Positions 44,950-55,002 of a stretch of 64,000 nt of DNA are shown here, in pieces. A model generated the notes under the pieces. The model made no database searches. It saw only the letters and a list, made by a program, of their open reading frames with translations, and had not been told where the DNA came from. Position numbers and translations under genes: made by a program. Origin of the DNA: Prochlorococcus sp. AG-402-A04 (lineage in GTDB: Bacteria; Cyanobacteriota; Cyanobacteriia; PCC-6307; Cyanobiaceae); NCBI GenBank assembly GCA_003278045.1, contig QCHG01000002.1:1-64000 (forward strand), given 5' to 3'. Within the stretch, counting starts at the first letter, position 1, and each line of letters starts with the position of its first letter.

Positions 44950-44964
44950 GGTTAATTAATAACC
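44950..44964 (+). promoter_or_regulatory. Candidate hairpin in the rplK-rplA spacer (possible L1 regulatory element)
   Basis: GGTTA ATTAA TAACC, within AAGGGGAGGTTAATTAATAACCGTTTGCACCC, 20 nt before rplA ATG. Confidence 0.35.
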
Positions 44965-44983
44965 GTTTGCACCCAAAATTATC

Positions 44984-45691
44984 ATGAAAAAACTATCCAA
45001 AAGAATGTCGGCTCTATCAACAAAGATAGAAGATCGCATTTACGCACCACTTGAAGCTCTTAGTATTATCAAGGAAAATGCTAATGCAAAATTTGATGAA
45101 ACTATGGAAGCACATATACGTTTAGGTATTGATCCAAAATATACTGATCAACAATTAAGGACCACTGTTGCATTACCACATGGTACTGGCCAAAGCATCA
45201 AAATTGCAGTAATTACAAGCGGTGAGAATGTATCGAAAGCTAAGGCTGCTGGTGCAGATTTATTTGGCGAAGAAGATCTTGTGGAAAGCATAAACAAAGG
45301 AAATATGGAATTCGATCTACTTATTGCAACTCCAGATATGATGCCAAAGGTCGCAAAATTAGGAAGAGTTTTAGGACCTAGAGGTTTAATGCCCAACCCT
45401 AAAGCTGGGACAGTAACTAATGATATTGCTAATGCGATAAAAGAATTCAAAGCTGGTAAGCTCGAATTTAGAGCAGATAAGGCGGGTATAGTTCACGTAC
45501 GCTTTGGAAAAGCAAGTTTCACAAAAGAGGCTCTATTTGACAACTTAAAAACCTTGCAAGAATCAATTGATAAAAATAAACCAAGCGGAGCTAAGGGAAA
45601 GTATTGGAAAACTTTTTATGTAACTTCAACAATGGGGCCTTCAGTTCAAGTTGACATAAATGCTGTACAAGATTACCAACCTGAAGGTTAA
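44984..45691 (+). CDS. rplA: 50S ribosomal protein L1
   Basis: [31 protein letters not shown]. Confidence 0.98.
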   Translation: MKKLSKRMSALSTKIEDRIYAPLEALSIIKENANAKFDETMEAHIRLGIDPKYTDQQLRTTVALPHGTGQSIKIAVITSGENVSKAKAAGADLFGEEDLVESINKGNMEFDLLIATPDMMPKVAKLGRVLGPRGLMPNPKAGTVTNDIANAIKEFKAGKLEFRADKAGIVHVRFGKASFTKEALFDNLKTLQESIDKNKPSGAKGKYWKTFYVTSTMGPSVQVDINAVQDYQPEG

Positions 45692-45699
45692 CTCTTTGT

Positions 45700-45883
45700 A
45701 GTATAATTTAAAGTGCAATAATACGGCCAAAGAAAGTAGGTTTATTTAGTTATTCTAAATTTGAAATTCCTACCGAGGATTCGTCTTAATTATTTCTTTT
45801 TTGGATCTAATAAAAGCGGCCTCTTTTAAAAAGGACTTTGCCGCATTTCCTGCTCTTCCTAAATTACGATCCAAAAAACAACA
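45700..45883 (+). ncRNA. Probable ribosomal protein L10 leader
   Basis: Long structured spacer before rplJ, with GCGGCCTCTTTTAAAAAGGACTTTGCCGC hairpin; position matches the L10 leader family. Boundaries approximate. Confidence 0.5.
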
Positions 45884-46411
45884 ATGGGCCGAACACTTGA
45901 GAATAAGCAACAAATCGTTACTGAGATTAAATCTCTATTAAACGACTCGGAAATGGCTGTAGTTCTTGACTATAAAGGTTTAACTATCAAAGAGATGTCA
46001 GATTTGCGATCTAGATTGCAAACAACTAACGGCATCTGCAAAGTTACTAAAAATTCTTTAATGCGTAAAGCTATTGATGGAGATAGTAATTGGAATGATC
46101 TTGAATCTTTACTGACCGGAACAAATGCTTTTGTCTTAATTAAAGAAGATGTTGGTGGTGCTGTAAAAGCGATCCAATCTTTTCAAAAAGAAACACAAAA
46201 ATCCGAAACCAAAGGAGCTTTATTTGAAGGCAGACTTCTTAGCGATTCTGAAATAAAAGAAATTGCAAGTCTTCCATCTAAAGAAGTATTGATGGCAAAA
46301 ATTGCTGGCGCTCTAAATGGCGTAGCAACAAAAATTGCGATCTCTATCAATGAAGTGCCTTCTGGACTTGCTAGATCACTTAAACAACATTCTGAAAAAT
46401 CAGAATCTTAA
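45884..46411 (+). CDS. rplJ: 50S ribosomal protein L10
   Basis: [45 protein letters not shown]. Confidence 0.97.
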   Translation: MGRTLENKQQIVTEIKSLLNDSEMAVVLDYKGLTIKEMSDLRSRLQTTNGICKVTKNSLMRKAIDGDSNWNDLESLLTGTNAFVLIKEDVGGAVKAIQSFQKETQKSETKGALFEGRLLSDSEIKEIASLPSKEVLMAKIAGALNGVATKIAISINEVPSGLARSLKQHSEKSES

Positions 46412-46439
46412 ATTCAAACCCTAATTAACTTTTAAGAAA

Positions 46440-46835
46440 ATGTCCGCAAAAACTGAAGAAATTCTTGAATCATTAAAATCTCTATCACTTTTAGAAGCAT
46501 CTGAGCTCGTAAAGCAAATAGAAGAGGCTTTTGGTGTATCTGCTGCAGCTTCTGCAGGTGTAGTAATGGCAGCTCCAGGAGCAGCTGGCGGTGACGCAGA
46601 TGGTGGCGCTGCTGAAGAAAAAACTGAATTTGATGTAGTTCTCGAAAGCTTTGATGCAGCTGCAAAAATCAAAGTCCTTAAGGTTGTAAGAAATGCAACT
46701 GGTCTTGGTCTTGGCGATGCAAAAGCACTCGTTGAATCTGCACCAAAAACAGTAAAAGAGGGAATTGCTAAAGCAGATGCTGAATCTTTAAAGAAAGAGA
46801 TTGAAGAAGCTGGCGGTAAAGTTACACTTAAGTAA
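46440..46835 (+). CDS. rplL: 50S ribosomal protein L7/L12
   Basis: [49 protein letters not shown]. Confidence 0.98.
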
Positions 46836-46884
46836 GAGAAGATTTTTTTAAGCCGATACTCTTACAATATCGGCTTCAAAATTT

Positions 46885-47604
46885 ATGAATAGTGATAGTA
46901 TTGCAATTGAAGCTGCAACGGATGGAGCCTGCAGTGGTAATCCAGGTCCGGGCGGTTGGGGCGGTCTAATAATTTTTGACGACAAAAGTGAATTAGAAAT
47001 AGGTGGTTCCGAGCAAAATACCACAAATAATAGAATGGAACTCACTGCGGCTATAAAAACACTTGAAAAATTAAAAACCTATAAATTAAAAGAGAACTTT
47101 AAATTAAGAACCGATAGTAAATATGTCATAGAAGGCTATACAAAATGGATTATTAATTGGAAGAGAAATGGATGGAAAACAAGCTCAGGCAAATCAGTTC
47201 AAAATCTTGATTTATGGCAAAAAATTGACCAATTAAGAATTAACGGCCTTATCATGGAATATGTTAAAGGCCATAGCGGTGACAAACAAAATGATAGGGT
47301 TGATAAAATCGCAACTAACTATAGCAAAGGTATATCTTTAATAAGCAACTTAAAAGAAGCTGAATCTTCAGTAGACTATTTCGAAAAAAATGCACCTTCA
47401 GAAATTCAGGAATTATTTTCAAGAAATGAATTAATTCAAAAATTTGCAGAAAAAAAGTACTTATTAAGTTCACTAGAACTTAGTAATTTATTAGGTGAAG
47501 AAAACAATGTAAAGATAAAAAAATATTTACTTTTTGAATGGCGTAATTGGAGATTGATTCCTAAAGATAAAAAATATTGGATAATAGAAAAAAAAGAATC
47601 CTAA
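46885..47604 (+). CDS. rnhA: Ribonuclease HI with about 85-aa C-terminal extension
   Basis: ATDGACSGNPGPGGWGGLI, NNRMELTAAIKTLE, LRTDSKYVIEGYTKWI, VKGHSGDKQNDRVDKIA. Confidence 0.93.
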   Translation: MNSDSIAIEAATDGACSGNPGPGGWGGLIIFDDKSELEIGGSEQNTTNNRMELTAAIKTLEKLKTYKLKENFKLRTDSKYVIEGYTKWIINWKRNGWKTSSGKSVQNLDLWQKIDQLRINGLIMEYVKGHSGDKQNDRVDKIATNYSKGISLISNLKEAESSVDYFEKNAPSEIQELFSRNELIQKFAEKKYLLSSLELSNLLGEENNVKIKKYLLFEWRNWRLIPKDKKYWIIEKKES

Positions 47605-47610
47605 TTTTTT

Positions 47611-48780
47611 ATGAATAAACAGAAGGGTGTATTTAAAAATCTTTATAAAAACTTGATGACCCCTATACTAAAAAAAGACTCTGGAATAGATGCAGAATAT
47701 TTAACTAATTTATCTCTTAGCCTTCTATCGTTTAGTTCAAGAAAACATAATTGGCCTATAGTTTCATCAATCCTAAAAAATCTAAATGAAGAATTTTCTG
47801 TAATTGATAAAAGGTTAAGTCAGAACATATGTGGAATAAATTTTTGTAATCCAATTGGTTTAGCTGCGGGTTTTGACAAAAATGGAAATGCTGCAAATAT
47901 ATGGAAAGATTTTGGCTTTGGATTTGCTGAACTTGGAACAGTAACTAAACTTGCTCAAAATGGTAATCCAAAACCAAGATTATTTAGATTAGCTGAAGAA
48001 GAAGCAGCATTAAATAGGATGGGTTTCAATAATAATGGTGCAGAAAATCTGGTTAAAAATTTTCTTGAGCAGGGTATTGAGTTCAAAAAAAACAGGAAGA
48101 ATATTTGTTTAGGGATAAATTTCGGAAAATCTAAAATCACAAAATTATCTCAAGCAAAAAATGATTATCTAACTTCTCTAAAATTATTAATTCCATTTTG
48201 TGATTACGCAGCAATAAACGTAAGTTCTCCAAATACTAAAGGACTAAGAAAGTTGCAAGATCCAATTCTTCTAAAAGAACTTCTCAAAGAAATTAAAAAC
48301 TTACCTAATTGCCCACCATTATTTGTAAAGATTGCGCCAGATTTAAGCCTTAAAGATATTGAAGATATTTGCCAATTAATAATCGAGGAAAACATCGAGG
48401 GAATAATTGCTACTAACACCAGCATTGATAGATTAGGTCTTGAAAATAGAAAAATCACCCAAACGGGATTATCACTTTCTGAAGAAGATGGAGGATTAAG
48501 CGGAAGGCCTCTACAAAAAAAAGCGAATCAAATAATAAAACATATTCATAGTATTGATAAAAAGATTATTTTAATTGGCGTTGGTGGAATCGATAGTCCA
48601 GAGTCAGCTTGGGAAAGAATTTGTTCTGGAGCATCTTTAATTCAACTTTATACAGGATGGATATATAATGGACCACAATTAGTGCCCGATATACTTGAAG
48701 GAATTTTAAAGCAACTCGATAACCATCAATTATCTAATATTAAAGAGGCCATTGGATCAGATCTAAAATGGGTTAAATAA
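47611..48780 (+). CDS. pyrD: Dihydroorotate dehydrogenase (quinone)
   Basis: NPIGLAAGFDKNGNAANIWKDFGFGFAELGTVT, NVSSPNTKGLRKLQ, GVGGIDSPESAWERICSGASLIQLYTG. Confidence 0.96.
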   Translation: MNKQKGVFKNLYKNLMTPILKKDSGIDAEYLTNLSLSLLSFSSRKHNWPIVSSILKNLNEEFSVIDKRLSQNICGINFCNPIGLAAGFDKNGNAANIWKDFGFGFAELGTVTKLAQNGNPKPRLFRLAEEEAALNRMGFNNNGAENLVKNFLEQGIEFKKNRKNICLGINFGKSKITKLSQAKNDYLTSLKLLIPFCDYAAINVSSPNTKGLRKLQDPILLKELLKEIKNLPNCPPLFVKIAPDLSLKDIEDICQLIIEENIEGIIATNTSIDRLGLENRKITQTGLSLSEEDGGLSGRPLQKKANQIIKHIHSIDKKIILIGVGGIDSPESAWERICSGASLIQLYTGWIYNGPQLVPDILEGILKQLDNHQLSNIKEAIGSDLKWVK

Positions 48781-48797
48781 AAATTAGAAAATACATA

Positions 48798-49922
48798 ATG
48801 AACAAATTGAAACCTAATAATTACTCAACATTAACCATGCAAATATCAGACTTAAAGCATGGAGGAAATGTATATGCAAATGCAAAAAAGCTTAACTTAT
48901 TACCCTCTGAAATTATTGACGCAAGTGCCTCATTAGTACCCTTTGATCCCCCTCAAATACTAATAGATTCATTAAATGCAGAAATTAAGAATCTTGGATT
49001 TAGATATTATCCTGATAGAAACTTGAGTGATTTGAAAGAAATAATCGGTAAATTTCATGGGATAAATCCAGACAATATATTGCCTGGAAATGGAGCTTCT
49101 GAGCTGATAACCTGGGCAGGTTATGAAGCTTCCAAATTTGGAATAAGTTGTATTCCTTCTCCATCATTTGTTGATTATGAAAGATCTTTAAATTGTTGGA
49201 ATAGCAATTTAATACATTGCGAATTACCAAAAAACTGGAACAATATTTTCCCTCAATCATTCCCGCTTCATCCAAAAGGAGATGTTATTTGGATAACAAA
49301 TCCACATAACCCAACTGGCCAATTGTGGAGTAAAGATTCATTAGAAGAAATTGTAAAAAAATATAAATTAGTTATCTGTGATGAGGCTTTCTTATCAATA
49401 ACACCAAATGGAGAAAAAGAATCTTTAATACCAATAACCCAAAAGTATGATAATTTATTAGTCTTGAGAAGTTTGACCAAAATCTTTAATATTCCTGGTC
49501 TTAGATTAGGTTACGTGATTGGCTCATCGAAAAAACTTAAACAATGGAAAAGCTATAGAGATCCTTGGCCTTTAAATTCCTTTGCGATTAAAGCCGGAAT
49601 TGACTTACTAAGTAATAAGAAATTCTATGAACAATGGATAAGGCAGATTCACAGCTGGATAAATATTGAAAGAGAGAGTGTATATGAAAAATTATCAAAA
49701 ATAGAAAACCTTAAAGTTCATAACTCTTCAACCAACTTTTTTTTAATAGAAAGCAAAACATCTTTGACGCCCAATATAAAATACCTAGAAAATAAAGGGA
49801 TATTGATTAGAGAATGTACTTCATTTAGATTTCTTGACGAAAAATGGGCAAGAATAAGCTTACAGAATAAAGGGGGGAATAGTCTTTTATGTAAAGAAAT
49901 TTACAAATCCTTTAAAAAATAA
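48798..49922 (+). CDS. Class I/II aminotransferase, L-threonine-O-3-phosphate decarboxylase-like (cobalamin pathway)
   Basis: KHGGNVYANAKK, DASASLVPFDPP, LPGNGASELI, ITNPHNPTG, SLTKIFNIPGLRLGYVIG. Confidence 0.82.
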   Translation: MNKLKPNNYSTLTMQISDLKHGGNVYANAKKLNLLPSEIIDASASLVPFDPPQILIDSLNAEIKNLGFRYYPDRNLSDLKEIIGKFHGINPDNILPGNGASELITWAGYEASKFGISCIPSPSFVDYERSLNCWNSNLIHCELPKNWNNIFPQSFPLHPKGDVIWITNPHNPTGQLWSKDSLEEIVKKYKLVICDEAFLSITPNGEKESLIPITQKYDNLLVLRSLTKIFNIPGLRLGYVIGSSKKLKQWKSYRDPWPLNSFAIKAGIDLLSNKKFYEQWIRQIHSWINIERESVYEKLSKIENLKVHNSSTNFFLIESKTSLTPNIKYLENKGILIRECTSFRFLDEKWARISLQNKGGNSLLCKEIYKSFKK

Positions 49923-50989
49923 TTTAAAAATTTTTTAAACTCAATTTTAGATTTGATTTTATTATTCTTCATGTTCTTTTTCATAAGATCTAATATTTCA
50001 TAATAATTTTTTCCATTTTTTGATTTTATTCGAAAAATTCTTTCCAGAGTTTCCTCAAAAACCTCTTTAGAAATTTCATTTTGATTCATTAAAACTGAGC
50101 CTCCAGTTTCGGCAAGAATTAGTGCATTTTTCTCTTGGTGATTATTTTTAGAATAAGGAAATGGAATTAAAATTGAAGGTTTTTCAGTCTCTATTAATTC
50201 ATTTATTGTTCCTGCACCAGATCTGGATATTACAAGGTCACAGTTTTGAATTAAAGCTGCAATTTCATTAGTAAATTTTTTTTGAATATAATTTTTGGAA
50301 TTTTTTAAATTAAAGGAATATTGATTACATTCGCCAATAATATGAACTATTCGAAACTCTTTTTTCATTAAAAATTCCAGAGATTCGTTAAGAATTTGAT
50401 TTATAGCTTTTGCTCCTTGACTACCTCCCATAACAATCAAAAGAGGGCCTTTTCCTTTTGGAACCCATTCTGGCAAGGGATTAAATTTATAGAATTGCTC
50501 TCTTAAAGGAGTACCAGTGAAAATAGTTTTACAATTTCTTAAATAAGAATTTGTATTCTTAAATCCTAGAAGAACATAGTTGCACAAAAAACCAAAATAT
50601 TTCGTGACCATTCCTGGAATTAAATTTGATTCATGAATAATGACAGGTATCCTAAGAAGTTTTGAAGCAACAATAGTAGGGGCAGAGATATAACCTCCAG
50701 TCGTAAAAACCAAGTTAATTTTTTTTTCTTTTAAGATCCTAATGATTTGAAAAGTTGACATTAAAATTTCTATATATTGATAAAACACAAAAATATTTTT
50801 TTTTGGTGTCTTTATACTCAAAGTGTTCAAATTATATTTTTTTGGAATTAAATTGGCATCAAGTCTTTGATGAACACCCAACCAATAAATATTCCACTCA
50901 TCTTCTAGCTCTTTAGAAACTGCTAAAGCCGGGAAAATATGACCTCCTGTTCCACTAGCTGCAACTAATAAATTATTTTTTTTAGACAT
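49901..50989 (-). CDS. murG: UDP-N-acetylglucosamine transferase MurG
   Basis: LVAASGTGGHIFPALAVSKEL, VMGGSQGAKAINQIL, VISRSGAGTINELIETEKPSILIPFP. Confidence 0.96.
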   Translation of the reverse strand: MSKKNNLLVAASGTGGHIFPALAVSKELEDEWNIYWLGVHQRLDANLIPKKYNLNTLSIKTPKKNIFVFYQYIEILMSTFQIIRILKEKKINLVFTTGGYISAPTIVASKLLRIPVIIHESNLIPGMVTKYFGFLCNYVLLGFKNTNSYLRNCKTIFTGTPLREQFYKFNPLPEWVPKGKGPLLIVMGGSQGAKAINQILNESLEFLMKKEFRIVHIIGECNQYSFNLKNSKNYIQKKFTNEIAALIQNCDLVISRSGAGTINELIETEKPSILIPFPYSKNNHQEKNALILAETGGSVLMNQNEISKEVFEETLERIFRIKSKNGKNYYEILDLMKKNMKNNKIKSKIEFKKFLNYFLKDL

Positions 50990-51030
50990 AAAAACTCAAA
51001 TTAGTAGAATAAAAATAATAAATAATAAAT

Positions 51031-51756
51031 ATGTTTAATTTAAACTTATTCAGAAAAATAGGATTCCCTCTCTACTTATTTATTTATCTCATTATTCCCT
51101 ATTCAGCAATAACGCAAAATTTAAAAGTTGATTTTCTAAGAAATCTAGAAACCTCATTAAATAAGCGAGACTTAGAGTTTATTAGAAAAAATTTTAGAAA
51201 TGATGAAAACCAAAATATACCAAAACAGTTTTCAAAAATTATCAATGATTTCCCTGACAGCAAATGGAAAATCAAAAGATTAAAATCAAATATTCCAAAC
51301 AAAGAAATATTGAGAATAAAAGTTTCAGGAAAAAAAATAGTTAATGAAGAAATGCATATACTCGAATCCGATTTCGATTATGTTTTTTCAATACTAAATG
51401 GAAAAATTGATGAAGGTACCATTAAAAATTTATTCACAACAATAAGGAATGATGATAAAAAGATAGACATAAGTTTTAAAATCCCTGATAAAGTTCTTAC
51501 TGGATCAAAATATGAAATCGATATCATTTTAAATAAGCCACTTGAAGAAGTGATTATTGCTGGAGCAATAAAACCTCATCAAGTAAATTCATTTTTTGAA
51601 CCAGAAATATTATTGGAGCCATTAGCATCAGGGGGGATTTTCAAAATGACAAGGGCACCTTCAAAACCAGAGATACAAATATGGTCAGGAATTATAGCTC
51701 ATCCTGAGGGTATGATTACTTTCACAAAGAGTATTGATATTGTTGAAAAGATATAG
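51031..51756 (+). CDS. Conserved hypothetical secreted/lipid-anchored-like protein
   Basis: N-terminal hydrophobic signal segment; 241 aa. Confidence 0.65.
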   Translation: MFNLNLFRKIGFPLYLFIYLIIPYSAITQNLKVDFLRNLETSLNKRDLEFIRKNFRNDENQNIPKQFSKIINDFPDSKWKIKRLKSNIPNKEILRIKVSGKKIVNEEMHILESDFDYVFSILNGKIDEGTIKNLFTTIRNDDKKIDISFKIPDKVLTGSKYEIDIILNKPLEEVIIAGAIKPHQVNSFFEPEILLEPLASGGIFKMTRAPSKPEIQIWSGIIAHPEGMITFTKSIDIVEKI

Positions 51757-51757
51757 C

Positions 51758-52966
51758 CTAGGCGTCGTTTAAAGCAGCTACACCAGGTAAAGTTTTACCC
51801 TCTAAAAGTTCCAAACTAGCCCCACCTCCAGTGGATATATGAGACATTTTCTCAGCTAATCCTGCTTTTTCCACTGCTGCAACAGAGTCTCCACCACCAA
51901 TTATTGTACAAACTTCAGAAAAAGCACTTAAGTCCGCAAGAGTCGTAGCTATTGCATTTGTACCGTCTGCAAATTTATCAAATTCAAAAACTCCCATTGG
52001 ACCATTCCAAATGATTGTCTTACATTCTGAAAGAGCATTCTGAAAAACTTTAATGGAATCTGGACCAATATCTAGCCCCATCCAATTCCCACTAATTGCA
52101 TCAATTTGAGATATTTTACTATTGGCGTCAGGAGAAAATTCATCAGCCAAAACAACATCAGTAGGTAATAATAATTCTACTCCTTTTGCTTTGGCTTTTG
52201 CTTCTAAATCTTTAGCAAGCTCGAGTTTATCTTCTTCTACTAGGCTCTTTCCGACATCTAGGCCTCTAGCTTTATAAAAAGTGAAAATCATACCTCCACC
52301 AATCATGATTTTGTCACACTTATCTAGTAAAGAATCAAGTACTCCTATTTTGCTACTAACCTTTGATCCTCCAACTATTGCTGCCAATGGACGCTTTGGG
52401 GAATCTATTGCTCCTTGTAAGTATTTCAGTTCTTTTTCTAAAAGGAATCCAGCTACTGAGGGACTTAAATAATTAGTAACACCCTGAGTTGAAGCATGAG
52501 CTCTATGAGCAGCACCGAAAGCATCATTTACATACATATCTGCATGTAATGCTAATTTTTTAGCAAACTCCAGGTCGTTCTTTTCCTCTTCACCAAAAAA
52601 ACGAACATTTTCAAGTAAAAGAACATCTCCGTTACTCAAGCTATTTGATTGTGCAACTGCTTCATCACCAATACAACTGTTAGTAAGAGCAACATTTTGC
52701 CCCAACAATTCACTTAATCTTGCTGCTACTGGAGTTAATCTCATTTTTTCATTTACCTGACCCTTTGGTCTACCAAAATGAGCAGCTAAAATAACCTTTG
52801 CAGAATGATTAATAAGATATTCAACAGTTGGGATCGCTGCACGAATACGCGTATCGTCGGTTATTTGACCATCTTCATTTAATGGAACATTAAAATCTAC
52901 TCTTACAAGAACTTTTTTTCCTTCTAAATGTGTCTTATCAAGACTGGAAAGAGATAATTTTGACAT
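51758..52966 (-). CDS. pgk: Phosphoglycerate kinase
   Basis: [61 protein letters not shown]. Confidence 0.98.
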   Translation of the reverse strand: MSKLSLSSLDKTHLEGKKVLVRVDFNVPLNEDGQITDDTRIRAAIPTVEYLINHSAKVILAAHFGRPKGQVNEKMRLTPVAARLSELLGQNVALTNSCIGDEAVAQSNSLSNGDVLLLENVRFFGEEEKNDLEFAKKLALHADMYVNDAFGAAHRAHASTQGVTNYLSPSVAGFLLEKELKYLQGAIDSPKRPLAAIVGGSKVSSKIGVLDSLLDKCDKIMIGGGMIFTFYKARGLDVGKSLVEEDKLELAKDLEAKAKAKGVELLLPTDVVLADEFSPDANSKISQIDAISGNWMGLDIGPDSIKVFQNALSECKTIIWNGPMGVFEFDKFADGTNAIATTLADLSAFSEVCTIIGGGDSVAAVEKAGLAEKMSHISTGGGASLELLEGKTLPGVAALNDA

Positions 52967-53179
52967 TAAATAAGCTTAATTTTTAATCTTAAGACCCTAA
53001 CGTTAATTTGGGCTTATTGGGTTAAAAAGTAGTTACTGTTACCTATGCCTTAATAAATTTTAAGAATTAACGATTATAAAAATTTTTTAGTCATTAAATT
53101 TATACTAAACTTTAGAAGTAAATACTTTCGAAACTTATAAAAACTTAAAAGAATACAAAATTTTATTTAATTTATTGAA

Positions 53180-54052
53180 GTGGACATACCCAAAATCCAA
53201 TGGTACCCAGGCCATATCGCAAAAGCAGAAAAGAAATTATCTGAAGTTATCAATAAAGTAGATTTAGTTATAGAAGTTAGAGATGCACGAATTCCTTTGT
53301 CAACAGGACATCCACACTTAAATAAATGGATAAATAATAAAAAACATATTCTTGTTATTAACAGATCAGACATGATCTCCACTAATACAATCAATAGTTG
53401 GAATAAATGGTTTAACGCTAAAGATCAATATCCTCTTTGGTGTGATGCCAAAAAAGGAATAGGAATTAAAGAAATTTGTAAGTCAGCCAAAGATTCTAGG
53501 TCTTCAATCGACGATAGAAGACTCACCAGAGGAATGCGAATTAGGCCAATTAGAGCCCTTACACTTGGGTTTCCAAACGTAGGAAAGTCAGCATTAATTA
53601 ATAGAATTGCAAAAAAAAGAGTTGTAGATAGCGCTAGGAAAGCAGGCGTGACTCGCAATTTAAGATGGATAAAATTAGAAAGTGGTATAGATCTGCTGGA
53701 TGCTCCTGGTGTTATACCTCCAAATTTAGAAGATCAAAAATCAGCACTTAATCTTGCACTGTGTGACGATATTGGTGAAGCTGCTTATGAAATAGAGAGT
53801 GTCGCAATTGGATTTATCAAAATTATATCCACTCTCAACAAAGATAAGAATGCGAATATCTCAGTTAAACAAATATCTAATAGATATGGAGTTGACATTA
53901 CCAAAGGCTTTAAGAGTCCTTCTGCTTGGATCGAGGAAGCAGCTTCGAAACATACCTCAGGCGATAAAAGGAGAATGTCTCATAAGTTATTGGAAGATTA
54001 TAGAAATCAAATGTTGGGTAAAATTGCTTTAGAAGTCCCATTATGGAATTAA
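53180..54052 (+). CDS. rbgA: Ribosome biogenesis GTPase YlqF/RbgA (GTG start)
   Basis: QWYPGHIAKAEKKL, circularly permuted GTPase: NRSD then GFPNVGKSALINRI then DAPGVIPP. Confidence 0.93.
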   Translation: MDIPKIQWYPGHIAKAEKKLSEVINKVDLVIEVRDARIPLSTGHPHLNKWINNKKHILVINRSDMISTNTINSWNKWFNAKDQYPLWCDAKKGIGIKEICKSAKDSRSSIDDRRLTRGMRIRPIRALTLGFPNVGKSALINRIAKKRVVDSARKAGVTRNLRWIKLESGIDLLDAPGVIPPNLEDQKSALNLALCDDIGEAAYEIESVAIGFIKIISTLNKDKNANISVKQISNRYGVDITKGFKSPSAWIEEAASKHTSGDKRRMSHKLLEDYRNQMLGKIALEVPLWN

Positions 54053-55002
54053 ATAATCAAAATTCTTTCGGCATTGGAAAAGGCGAACTTATAGAAATTA
54101 ATTATGAGCTGCCTCTTCCTATGAGGCTAGACAGATGGTTGGTTAGTAAAAGGCCAGAACAAAGTAGAGCAAGAATTCAACATTTTATAAATTCAGGTTT
54201 AGTACTTGTAAACTATAAGACCGCGAAAGCAAAGACCCCATTAAAAAATGGCGACAATATTCAAATATGGATGCCTCCTCCAGAACCTCTTATTTATTTG
54301 AAACCTGAAAAAATGGATTTAAATATACTTTTTGAAGACGAGCACATCATAGTAATTAATAAACAATCAGGACTAATTGTTCATCCAGCCCCTGGACACA
54401 AATCTGGAACTTTAGTGAATGGATTACTTTTTCACTGTAAAGATCTACCTGGAATTAATGGGAAACTAAGGCCTGGGATTGTTCACAGATTAGATAAAGA
54501 TACCTCCGGATGTATGGTAGTTGCAAAAAGCCAAGAGGCATTAGTAAATCTCCAGAAACAAATTAAAGAAAAAATAGCATCTCGCGAATATATTGCAGTA
54601 ATTCATGGAGCACCTAATTCTGAAGAAGGCCAAATAGTGGGACACATTGGCAGAGATAAAATAAATAGATTGAAATATAAAGTAGTTGAAGAAACTTCAG
54701 GAAGGTATGCCTGTACCTATTGGAAATTAGAAGAAAGATTTGGCAATTACTCATTAATGAGTTTCAAACTAGATACGGGGCGAACGCATCAAATAAGAGT
54801 ACATTGCGCTCACATTAATCATCCAATCGTGGGTGATCCGTTATATGGAAGATGTAAAAAATTACCATGTAAATTAAATGGCCAAGCTTTACACGCCATT
54901 AAGCTTGGACTTATACATCCAATAAATGGTAAAGAAATGATATTTGAATCAGAATTACCATTAGATTTTCAAAAATTACTCAGTGTTCTTAAAGTTAAAT
55001 AA
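54043..55002 (+). CDS. rluD: 23S rRNA pseudouridine synthase, RluD family
   Basis: S4-like N-terminus, RPGIVHRLDKDTSGCMVVAKSQEAL, GRTHQIRVHCAHINHPIVGDPLYG. Confidence 0.93.
   Translation: MELNNQNSFGIGKGELIEINYELPLPMRLDRWLVSKRPEQSRARIQHFINSGLVLVNYKTAKAKTPLKNGDNIQIWMPPPEPLIYLKPEKMDLNILFEDEHIIVINKQSGLIVHPAPGHKSGTLVNGLLFHCKDLPGINGKLRPGIVHRLDKDTSGCMVVAKSQEALVNLQKQIKEKIASREYIAVIHGAPNSEEGQIVGHIGRDKINRLKYKVVEETSGRYACTYWKLEERFGNYSLMSFKLDTGRTHQIRVHCAHINHPIVGDPLYGRCKKLPCKLNGQALHAIKLGLIHPINGKEMIFESELPLDFQKLLSVLKVK

Noticed and set aside
46421-46672. Overlapping antisense ORFs in rplL (Ala/Pro-rich and Leu/His-rich)
   Set aside because: Low-complexity products from the Ala-rich hinge region of L7/L12 read backwards
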